Shown here in pieces: positions 57,903 through 64,000 of a stretch of 64,000 nt of DNA. This stretch comes from an uncultured Clostridia bacterium (GTDB lineage Bacteria > Bacillota > Clostridia > Saccharofermentanales > Saccharofermentanaceae). The DNA lies in assembly GCA_947303185.1 (NCBI GenBank), contig CAMYXF010000001.1, positions 62,001 to 126,000 on the forward strand, written 5' to 3'. The notes beneath the pieces were generated by a model. That model worked only from the letters and a program-made list of their open reading frames with translations, made no database searches and was not told where the DNA came from. The position numbers and the translations under genes were made by a program. Positions within the stretch are counted from its first letter, which is position 1. Each line of letters opens with the position of its first letter.

Positions 57903-58913
57903 ATGAGTTTTATCGAGACAATCAAGAACAGAGCAAGAAGCGACGTTAAGACAATCGTTCTTCCCGAATCAGAAGACGACAGAACAATACTTGCAGCAGC
58001 AAAGGTCCTCGCTGAAGGAACAGCAGCTCCCATCATCATCGGTACTGAAGAAGAAGTCATGGGTTCTGCAACAAGACTCGGTGCTGACCTCACAGGCGTT
58101 CAGATCCTTGATCACACAAAGTCTACAGAGATCGACAAGTATGCAACTCTTCTTGCAGAGATCAGAGCAAAGAAAGGTATGACTTTCGAGAAGGCTAAAG
58201 AACTCATCGCAGGCGACAAGCTCACATTCGGCATCATGATGGTCAAGTCAGGTGACGCTGACGGTCTGGTATCAGGCGCATGCCACACATCTGCAGACAT
58301 GCTCCGCCCTGCTCTCCAGATCATTAAGACAGCACCTGAAAGAAAGATCGCATCCATCGCTTTCATGTTCGATATTCCCGACTGCGAATTCGGTGAAGAC
58401 GGAATCATTCTCTGCGCTGACTGCGCACTCATGCAGGATCCCACACCTGAAGAACTCGCTGAGATCGGTGCAGAATCTGCTGCATCATTTGAAGCACTCA
58501 TCGGCAAGAAAGCAAAGGTTGCTTTCCTCTGCCACTCAACAAAGGGTTCTGCAAATCACCCCTTCGTTGATAAGGTCGTAGAAGCAGTTAAGATCGCTAA
58601 AGAAAAATATCCCGATATTCTTCTCGACGGCGAACTCCAGCTTGATGCAGCTATCGTTCCCGAGATCGGTGCATCAAAGGCTCCCGGCTCACCTGTTGCT
58701 GGTCAGGCTAACGTCCTCATCTTCCCTAACCTTGAGGCAGGAAACATCGGTTACAAGCTCATCCAGAGAATCGGTAAGGCAGAAGCTTACAGCTTCCTCC
58801 AGGGCCTTGCAGCACCCGTTAACGACCTCTCAAGAGGATGCAGTGTTGACGAGCTCGCAGGCGTTATCTGCATAACAGCAGTTCAGGCACAGCAGATGGC
58901 AGCAGCTAAATAA
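57903..58913 (+). CDS. pta: Phosphate acetyltransferase
   Basis: 336 residues: VLPESEDDRTILAAAKVLAE, SGACHTSADMLRPALQIIKT, CHSTKGSANHPFVDKVVEAV, GQANVLIFPNLEAGNIGYKL, and the Pta signature AAPVNDLSRGCSVDELAGV. It interconverts acetyl-CoA and acetyl-phosphate. The signature and length (about 335) place it with Pta, not with phosphate butyryltransferase (Ptb, ~300). Pairing with Buk instead of AckA is unusual. The second of two in-frame ATGs is used because AAGGAG is then 8 bp away instead of 2. Confidence 0.93.
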   Translation: MSFIETIKNRARSDVKTIVLPESEDDRTILAAAKVLAEGTAAPIIIGTEEEVMGSATRLGADLTGVQILDHTKSTEIDKYATLLAEIRAKKGMTFEKAKELIAGDKLTFGIMMVKSGDADGLVSGACHTSADMLRPALQIIKTAPERKIASIAFMFDIPDCEFGEDGIILCADCALMQDPTPEELAEIGAESAASFEALIGKKAKVAFLCHSTKGSANHPFVDKVVEAVKIAKEKYPDILLDGELQLDAAIVPEIGASKAPGSPVAGQANVLIFPNLEAGNIGYKLIQRIGKAEAYSFLQGLAAPVNDLSRGCSVDELAGVICITAVQAQQMAAAK

Positions 58914-58940
58914 TCGATTTCAAAAAACTAATGTAAAATA

Positions 58941-58977
58941 TAAGAAGCGTTGATGGTTCAGCGCTTCTTATTTTTTG
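58941..58977 (+). terminator. Terminator of buk-pta
   Basis: 9-bp perfect stem TAAGAAGCG (58941-58949) with CGCTTCTTA (58962-58970), 12-nt loop, then six Ts. Confidence 0.88.
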
Positions 58978-58997
58978 CATAAAGGTTGATCTTAATT

Positions 58998-59966
58998 ATG
59001 TGGAACGGACTTAAGATATCAGAAGTATTTTTCGAAGAGTACGGACTTCCGATGCTCGAAAAGAATTTCGCAGAATATAAAGATGTGATTGCAGCAGGTC
59101 TGGTCGGACAAACATCCGAATGTTTCGGATACGATGACTATATCTCACGTGACCACGACTATGCTCCCGGCTTCTGTCTCTGGCTCCCTGAAGAACTCAA
59201 AAAGAAGATCGGCGATGACCTGCAGAAAGCATACGATGAACTGCCTGTGGAAGAATTCATCTTAAACCACAGAGCCGATGTCGGAATGGCTGAACCGAGC
59301 CAGATAATGACAGGTGCAAGAAGCCACCGTGTCGGCGTGCACAGTATTGAAGAATTTTATTTTGAACATACGGGAATGACAAAAGCGCCCGTTACTACAC
59401 AGGAATGGCTTGCCACTCCGATGATGCATTTATCCGAAGCAGTCAACGGAAAAGTATTCCGTGATCCTTCGGGTGAATTCAGTGCTATAAGAAATGTTTG
59501 GGCGGGTTTCTATCCGGAAGATTTAATAAAGAAGAAAGTCGCTGCAGACCTTGCCATGGCGGGTAAAACCGGGCAATTTAATTATGATCGCTCTGTAAAA
59601 CGTGGTGATTTGGGGGCCGCTTATTGCTGTGTTACAGAATTCATATACAAGATTACTGCGGCATTGTTCCTTCTTAACGGCCGGTATATGCCATATTACA
59701 AATGGCGCTTCAGAGCGATGAAGGAGTTTACCACCTTGAGCTGCGTTGTTGAGCCGCTTTTGAAGCTTTCTCAAATGAGCGAAGAAGAAAGTCCGGGTAA
59801 GGTAGATCTTATTGAAGAAATAAGCGGCTCGATTGTCAAGGAACTGGTTAAACGCGGTTGGTCTTCGGGCTACAGCGACTATCTTCTCGACAATGCAAAA
59901 CTCGTGATGAAGACCATAAGTGATACAGAGATTGCATCTTGGAATGTATTCGTCGGTGAAGATTGA
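58998..59966 (+). CDS. DUF4037-like nucleotidyltransferase-fold protein
   Basis: 322 residues. The first 250 resemble DUF4037: GLKISEVFFEEYGLPMLEKN at the start, SRDHDYAPGFCLWLPEELKK (the family's R-D-H-D...F motif) and VFRDPSGEFSAIRNVWAGFY. These resemble minimal nucleotidyltransferase folds fused to a helical domain. Cytoplasmic. The ATG at 58998 is preferred over the in-frame TTG at 58986; neither has an ideal Shine-Dalgarno (AAAGG is 12 bp upstream of the ATG). It follows the buk-pta terminator, so it has its own promoter. Confidence 0.8.
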   Translation: MWNGLKISEVFFEEYGLPMLEKNFAEYKDVIAAGLVGQTSECFGYDDYISRDHDYAPGFCLWLPEELKKKIGDDLQKAYDELPVEEFILNHRADVGMAEPSQIMTGARSHRVGVHSIEEFYFEHTGMTKAPVTTQEWLATPMMHLSEAVNGKVFRDPSGEFSAIRNVWAGFYPEDLIKKKVAADLAMAGKTGQFNYDRSVKRGDLGAAYCCVTEFIYKITAALFLLNGRYMPYYKWRFRAMKEFTTLSCVVEPLLKLSQMSEEESPGKVDLIEEISGSIVKELVKRGWSSGYSDYLLDNAKLVMKTISDTEIASWNVFVGED

Positions 59967-59973
59967 TAAGATT

Positions 59974-60216
59974 TTAATTCCCGCTCTTATCAGGCAGTAC
60001 TAACGCGACGTGGCCGGAATCTTCTACCGAAGATTCGACCCTCGGTTTATCAGTATCTATACCGAAATTGGAAGAACTGTTTCTGACTACGTTCCAGCGT
60101 GCGAAAACCATAACAAACACCATTGTTATTGCGAGCAGGAAGCCCGCAATAACAACGAATCCGCTCCCCATATTTGCGGCAGTATTTTTAACTTTTAACG
60201 CCAAATCCGGAAACAT
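59974..60216 (-). CDS. Small membrane protein of unknown function
   Basis: 80 residues. One hydrophobic helix (GFVVIAGFLLAITMVFVMVF), basic N-terminus, and a polar tail with GIDTDKPRVESSVEDSG. The start at 60216 has AAAGGAGG 6 bp upstream, so it is probably a real gene. It is convergent with the DUF4037 gene. No family is recognised. Confidence 0.6.
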   Translation of the reverse strand: MFPDLALKVKNTAANMGSGFVVIAGFLLAITMVFVMVFARWNVVRNSSSNFGIDTDKPRVESSVEDSGHVALVLPDKSGN

Positions 60217-60315
60217 GTCTTTCCTCCTTTGCTTAACTTCTGAGGTTATTATCACAAAGGGAAAAATCAAAAAAGTACTAAATCGGCATCAAAACGGCAT
60301 CAATTGTAAACAATA

Positions 60316-61053
60316 TCAATAGGTGTTAACTATGCCGTAAGGGATGGAAAAGCTGACCGATAACTCAAATGTGTAGTTCTTATCGTCCTTGAAAATAAAC
60401 AGATAAGCAGCTGAATCATCGTAATATGTATTATCAACCAGATGGTAAGTAACTATTTTCGCATTGAGTCTTGAAGCATAATGATTATAGATAGCCGTGC
60501 GGAATCTGTCGCTTAAGAACTGGTATCCGTCATATGAATCATCGAAGCCGTGAACAAGGTCATCCCAGTATGCTGCGTCACCGTAGAATGCGCAGCGGAG
60601 AATTGCACCTGTCTTATCATCAACCAGGCAGGAAAATTCCCAGTTATCATCAAGATAAATATTTACTGCCCACATTACGATCGTACCTCTATTATTCGCG
60701 AGATTAACGATCATCGGCGCAGCATACCAGTTTTCTGCAACGTTGAATCTGTATCCGGTGAAATCAGCAAGAAAATCTCCCATTATCTTTGCAAGTTCAT
60801 CTTTCTGGACGAATATACCTTTATCGATCTCAACGCCGCCGGAGATCTCATAATCGACATTCGCAACGCTGATCTTCTGATTCATCGCGAGGTCATCCCT
60901 GTATGAGAGGTTGATCTGCTGGATCTCAAGATCCTTCTGCATTCCTTCACTGAATTTGTCATATGCATCAAAATCGACAATAGGAAGGAACCACCCGAGA
61001 GCGGCTGCGAGAATAATGAAAAATGCTGTAATTACAGAACTTAATTTTCTCAT
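60316..61053 (-). CDS. Membrane-anchored extracytoplasmic protein, coupled to a sensor kinase
   Basis: 245 residues. Single N-terminal membrane anchor (VITAFFIILAAALGWFLPIV) and an extracytoplasmic domain with strands such as GYRFNVAENWYAAPMIVNLA and WEFSCLVDDKTGAILRCAFY. The VDDKTGAIL stretch resembles PepSY-type domains, which is a weak similarity. The ATG overlaps the kinase stop by 3 nt (ATGA), with AAGGAG upstream, so its synthesis follows that of the kinase. It may be a ligand-binding or inhibitory partner of the kinase (inference). Confidence 0.65.
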   Translation of the reverse strand: MRKLSSVITAFFIILAAALGWFLPIVDFDAYDKFSEGMQKDLEIQQINLSYRDDLAMNQKISVANVDYEISGGVEIDKGIFVQKDELAKIMGDFLADFTGYRFNVAENWYAAPMIVNLANNRGTIVMWAVNIYLDDNWEFSCLVDDKTGAILRCAFYGDAAYWDDLVHGFDDSYDGYQFLSDRFRTAIYNHYASRLNAKIVTYHLVDNTYYDDSAAYLFIFKDDKNYTFELSVSFSIPYGIVNTY

Positions 61054-62426
61054 GCAGTCATCTCCTTGATCATAACGGTAACGCATGTTCCGTTACCTTC
61101 TCTTGATGCGAAAGCGATAGTTCCGTTATGGAGTTCGATTATCTCCTTACAAAGATTCAATCCGAGTCCTACACCGCCCTGCGCTCTTGAACGTGATTTA
61201 TCAACACGGTAGAAAGCTTCGGTAATATGCTTGATCGCTTCTTCAGGCATACCTCTTCCGTTATCGATAACTCTTATGCGGTAGAAACCCTTTACACTCT
61301 CACCTAAGATCATGATGTTTCCGCCGTTATCAAGAGCCTTTCTTGCGTTATCCAAAAGGTTTGTAATAACGGAACTGAAAAGGTCAGGTTCTACCATGCA
61401 TAGGGAAGGTTCAAGACGGCACTGGAGCACGATCCTGTTCTTCTTATAAACCGGCTGAAGATGGATCGTAAGTGTCTCGATCATATTCTTCATATCAGTC
61501 GGAACAAACTTGATATCCTGCTTCTTCATCATCAGCATGTCGAGAAGCTTCAATGACAATGATTCAAGTCTCTTACCTTCAGAGAAAATATAGTTAGCGG
61601 CTTCCTGAGTTTCATCAGCATTCAATGCCTGGCTTCGCAAAAGATCCGCATAACCGATGATGGATGTCATAGGCGTCTTAAGTTCATGCGCAAAGCTTCC
61701 CATGAAGCGTTCCTGCTGCTCCATCGACATACGCAGTTCGTTGATGTTGTCTTCGAGTTTTTCGGCCATGTTATCGAAGTCGGAACCGAGCTGGCCGATC
61801 TCGTCGTGCGACTTGGAATTAACTCTTGAATCGTAATGTCCAGAGGACAATTCTCTCGCCGTTCTCGATAACTTATACAAAGGCTTTGTAATGAGGAATG
61901 ACGTGATCCACGCAGCAAGACCTCCGATGAGGATAAGTACTATAAGAACCTGGTGATAAACTCTCACCTGTTCGTCTCTTGCCTGGTATACGGGAGTGAT
62001 GTCGTAAAGGACAACAAGCTCAAGCGGTTTCTCGTTTGTCTTGATGACACCGTTTATCTGATATAGATGTCTTCCGTCTCTCGTAAACAGGAAAGATTCA
62101 AACTCTGAATCAGTATCGTAATCAGCTTTGCTCTCACCGTTCTGATAGAGGATCCTGTCACCTCTGATAAGACTGATGCCTACAAGACTGTCAGCCGTAT
62201 TCATACGCTCAAGCGCTGTACTGATGCTTGAGAAATCCTGCTGGATATCAACGAAGTTAACGAGTTGGACTGACTGAAGAAGCATCTCATAAGATTCAGC
62301 ACAGATATTTTCATACTGCTCAATACTGCTTCTGAAATTCTGTCTGATCAAAAGAAGACCTCCCACACCGTAACTTAGTGTGAGAAGCCAGATCATTACG
62401 AGGAGCATCTTCTGCCGGAATCGCAT
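61050..62426 (-). CDS. Sensor histidine kinase
   Basis: 458 residues: a helix at ~7-28, an extracellular sensor domain (~29-155), a second helix (~158-180), a HAMP linker (~181-230), the phosphoacceptor FMGSFAHELKTPMTSIIGYA with His247, and an ATPase domain (NLLDNARKALDNGGNI as N-box; IDNGRGMPEEAI; GGVGLGLNL). Cognate to the response regulator upstream, whose stop its start overlaps. GGAGG lies 7 bp before the ATG. The signal is unknown. Confidence 0.93.
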   Translation of the reverse strand: MRFRQKMLLVMIWLLTLSYGVGGLLLIRQNFRSSIEQYENICAESYEMLLQSVQLVNFVDIQQDFSSISTALERMNTADSLVGISLIRGDRILYQNGESKADYDTDSEFESFLFTRDGRHLYQINGVIKTNEKPLELVVLYDITPVYQARDEQVRVYHQVLIVLILIGGLAAWITSFLITKPLYKLSRTARELSSGHYDSRVNSKSHDEIGQLGSDFDNMAEKLEDNINELRMSMEQQERFMGSFAHELKTPMTSIIGYADLLRSQALNADETQEAANYIFSEGKRLESLSLKLLDMLMMKKQDIKFVPTDMKNMIETLTIHLQPVYKKNRIVLQCRLEPSLCMVEPDLFSSVITNLLDNARKALDNGGNIMILGESVKGFYRIRVIDNGRGMPEEAIKHITEAFYRVDKSRSRAQGGVGLGLNLCKEIIELHNGTIAFASREGNGTCVTVMIKEMTA

Positions 62427-62428
62427 TA

Positions 62429-63082
62429 TTAAGCCTCCAGCCTGTATCCTACCTTCGGCACAGCATGAATAACCTCTTCCCAACCGAGCTTCTTACGAAG
62501 TCTCTGAACATGAAGATCCACTGTCTTGCTTCCATACGGGAAAGGCTCATTCCAGACGCGCTCATAAATCGTCTCTCTGTACATCGCGATTCCGGGATTC
62601 CTCGCGAAAAGAAGAAGCAGTTCATACTCCTTCGGCGTGAGCGGAATCGGATAAGAATCCTTATAGACGATCATTGCTTTTGTATCGATAACAAGGCCTG
62701 CAATACGGATCTCTGTATCCGTCTTGTTATAACGGCGCAGAACTACGTTTACTCTTGCGAGCAGCTCGATAATCTCGAACGGTTTTGCAAGATAATCTTC
62801 CGCACCAAGCTCAAGGCCTCTTACTCTGTCCTCAACCATATTCTTTGCTGTAAGGAATATAACCGGAACCTTCATCGGACGGATGTACTGCATAAGAGAG
62901 AATCCGTCGATCTTCGGGATCATTACGTCAAGAAGAATAAGGTCATAGACATTGTTCTTGATCATATCTAAAGCCTCTTCGCCATCAAATGCACACGTGC
63001 ATGAATAGCCTGATTTTGTAAGGCTCATCCTGATAAGATTAGATATTGGTTTTTCGTCTTCGACAATTAGTATATGAATCAT
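62429..63082 (-). CDS. OmpR/PhoB-family response regulator
   Basis: 217 residues: receiver domain (~1-115) with Asp9, Asp52 in YDLILLDVMIPKIDG and Lys in FLTAKNMVEDRVRGLELGAE; winged-helix DNA-binding domain (~130-217) with YPIPLTPKEYELLLLFARNP and VDLHVQRLRKKLGWE. Paired with the sensor kinase downstream. The ATG at 63082 has GAGG 8 bp upstream; a GTG 9 nt earlier overlaps that site and is rejected. Targets unknown. Confidence 0.94.
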   Translation of the reverse strand: MIHILIVEDEKPISNLIRMSLTKSGYSCTCAFDGEEALDMIKNNVYDLILLDVMIPKIDGFSLMQYIRPMKVPVIFLTAKNMVEDRVRGLELGAEDYLAKPFEIIELLARVNVVLRRYNKTDTEIRIAGLVIDTKAMIVYKDSYPIPLTPKEYELLLLFARNPGIAMYRETIYERVWNEPFPYGSKTVDLHVQRLRKKLGWEEVIHAVPKVGYRLEA

Positions 63083-63149
63083 TTTCCCCACCTCATACAG
63101 AACAATTATACATTGATGAGGGGAAATCGGGTATCAATACTTTTTTACA

Positions 63150-64000
63150 TTATGAAATGCCGGTAACTTTGAAGTCTTTTTCTTCAACTGTTTTAACCAA
63201 AATATCATCAGCAATATCTTTTTCGAGAGCGACAACTGCTGTTCCCTTATCGTGGGAAACATCAGCGGAAATAACGCCGTCCAAAGCCTCAAGAGCCTTC
63301 TTTACTGTTGCTTCGCAATGTCCGCACATCATGCCTTCGATAGAGATTGTCTTTTCCATTTTGTTGTTCTCCTTTATTGTCATTTTATTGAATTCATTTT
63401 CGATCTCAGTGATCCTGCTTCTTACGTTTGTTTTGGACCTGTCACGCTTTGAATCATACGGCTTTACGAGATTAAGTCTTAACGCATTCATGCATACCGT
63501 AAAACTTGAGATACTCATCGCTGCAGCACCGAGCATAGGTGACATTGTAATGCCTAATGCAGCATACGCACCTGCCGCTACGGGTATAAGCGCAACGTTA
63601 TAAATGAAGGCCCAGAAAAGATTCTCGTGAATATTGGTTATAGTCCTTCTGGATATCCTCAATGCTGCCGCAGCATCTTTCAAACCTGATTTCATAAGAA
63701 CGCAGTCCGCAGCATCTATAGCTATGTCAGTACCTGCACCAATTGCCATTCCGATATCTGCAGAAGTAAGCGCGGGAGCATCGTTTATGCCGTCACCCAC
63801 CATAATGACCTTACCGTATTTCTGAAGAGTTTTTACCACTCTTTCCTTATCACCCGGAAGTACATCTGCGATGGTCAGATCAACGCCTGCTGTCTTTCCT
63901 ATTGCATCTGCAGTTCTTCTGTTATCACCCGTGAGCATGACCGTATAAAGGCCCATTTTCTTGAACTCTTCTATCGCTTCAGATGAATCTTCCCTTTTCG
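63150..64000 (-). CDS. copA: CopA-like copper P-type ATPase, C-terminal part with fused HMA domain
   Basis: Open to the right edge; about 283 C-terminal residues visible. The hinge motif GDGINDAPALTSADIGMAIG and LTGDNRRTADAIG are present, and NLFWAFIYNVALIPVAAGAY and MSISSFTVCMNALRL carry the copper-type NxxxxxxxN/MxxxS signatures of helices 7 and 8. The last ~75 residues are a separate HMA domain with GMMCGHCEATVKKALEALDG (CxxC). In most CopA proteins such a domain is at the N-end; here at least one is at the C-end. The catalytic front lies beyond the window. Confidence 0.9.
   Translation of the reverse strand, partial: KREDSSEAIEEFKKMGLYTVMLTGDNRRTADAIGKTAGVDLTIADVLPGDKERVVKTLQKYGKVIMVGDGINDAPALTSADIGMAIGAGTDIAIDAADCVLMKSGLKDAAAALRISRRTITNIHENLFWAFIYNVALIPVAAGAYAALGITMSPMLGAAAMSISSFTVCMNALRLNLVKPYDSKRDRSKTNVRSRITEIENEFNKMTIKENNKMEKTISIEGMMCGHCEATVKKALEALDGVISADVSHDKGTAVVALEKDIADDILVKTVEEKDFKVTGIS

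Noticed and set aside
57903..58913. Phosphate butyryltransferase (Ptb)
   Set aside because: Position beside buk suggests it, but length and the VNDLSRGCS signature match Pta.

Overview
The window looks like chromosomal DNA of an anaerobic, Gram-positive-type Clostridia bacterium, probably a gut or rumen fibre degrader of the Ruminococcaceae/Lachnospiraceae/Saccharofermentans kind. That placement is an inference from gene content: a biotin-dependent carboxyltransferase set, butyrate kinase next to phosphotransacetylase, Rnf-like electron-transport genes, AddAB instead of RecBCD, a primary sigma factor of the RpoD/SigA type, a secreted GH9 cellulase with CBM3 modules and a clostripain-like (C11) lipoprotein peptidase. 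Most genes lie on the minus strand. Shine-Dalgarno sequences are strong (GGAGG type), and several promoters match the sigma-A consensus. I see no phage, intact insertion sequence, CRISPR array or rRNA. One tRNA gene is present.

Layout. 1-3145: a transcarboxylase/decarboxylase operon (carboxyltransferase, small OadG-tail protein, biotin carrier, 5S/OadA-type subunit running off the left edge). 3.2-5.3 kb: a metal region with a ZIP transporter, an ABC-transporter stub, twin palindromic operators and a DtxR-type regulator. 5.3-24.2 kb: an accessory region of small, mostly single-function genes: a membrane Ntn hydrolase, XRE regulators with membrane tails, a CAAX-type protease, two GNATs, two methyltransferases, a nucleotidyltransferase-like protein, GrpB, YjbR, VOC and Nudix proteins, zinc-ribbon proteins, and a large YidC-plus-sulfatase fusion. 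24.3-29.5 kb: tRNA-Arg(CCU) and a four-gene operon with RnfC, RnfD, an enlarged RnfG-like protein and an unrecognised membrane protein, but no RnfA, RnfE or RnfB. 29.5-32.2 kb: rpoD, a zinc-ribbon membrane protein and tadA. 32.2-39.4 kb: addB-addA. 39.5-45.4 kb: GH9 cellulase, a serine hydrolase, an Asp/Glu racemase-like protein and zinc-ribbon membrane proteins. 45.5-49.6 kb: a MATE transporter fused to a histidine-kinase-like ATPase, then the AmmeMemoRadiSam pair. 49.7-54.8 kb: C11 peptidase and a Zn/Cd efflux operon (ArsR, HMA protein, P-type ATPase) with a clear promoter and operator. 54.8-60 kb: HU, a CAAX-type protease, buk-pta and a DUF4037-like protein. 60-63.1 kb: a two-component system with a coupled membrane-anchored protein. 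63.15 kb to the right edge: the C-terminal part of a CopA-like ATPase.

How the parts may work together (inference). The carboxyltransferase set, Buk/Pta and Rnf-like genes point to fermentative carbon and redox metabolism. GH9 and C11 are surface lipoproteins that would digest polymers. Two metal efflux ATPases and the DtxR/ZIP locus handle metal balance. The strongest candidates for undescribed biology are the YidC-sulfatase fusion (13583-16207), the reduced Rnf-like operon (24458-29454) and the MATE-ATPase fusion (45549-47315).
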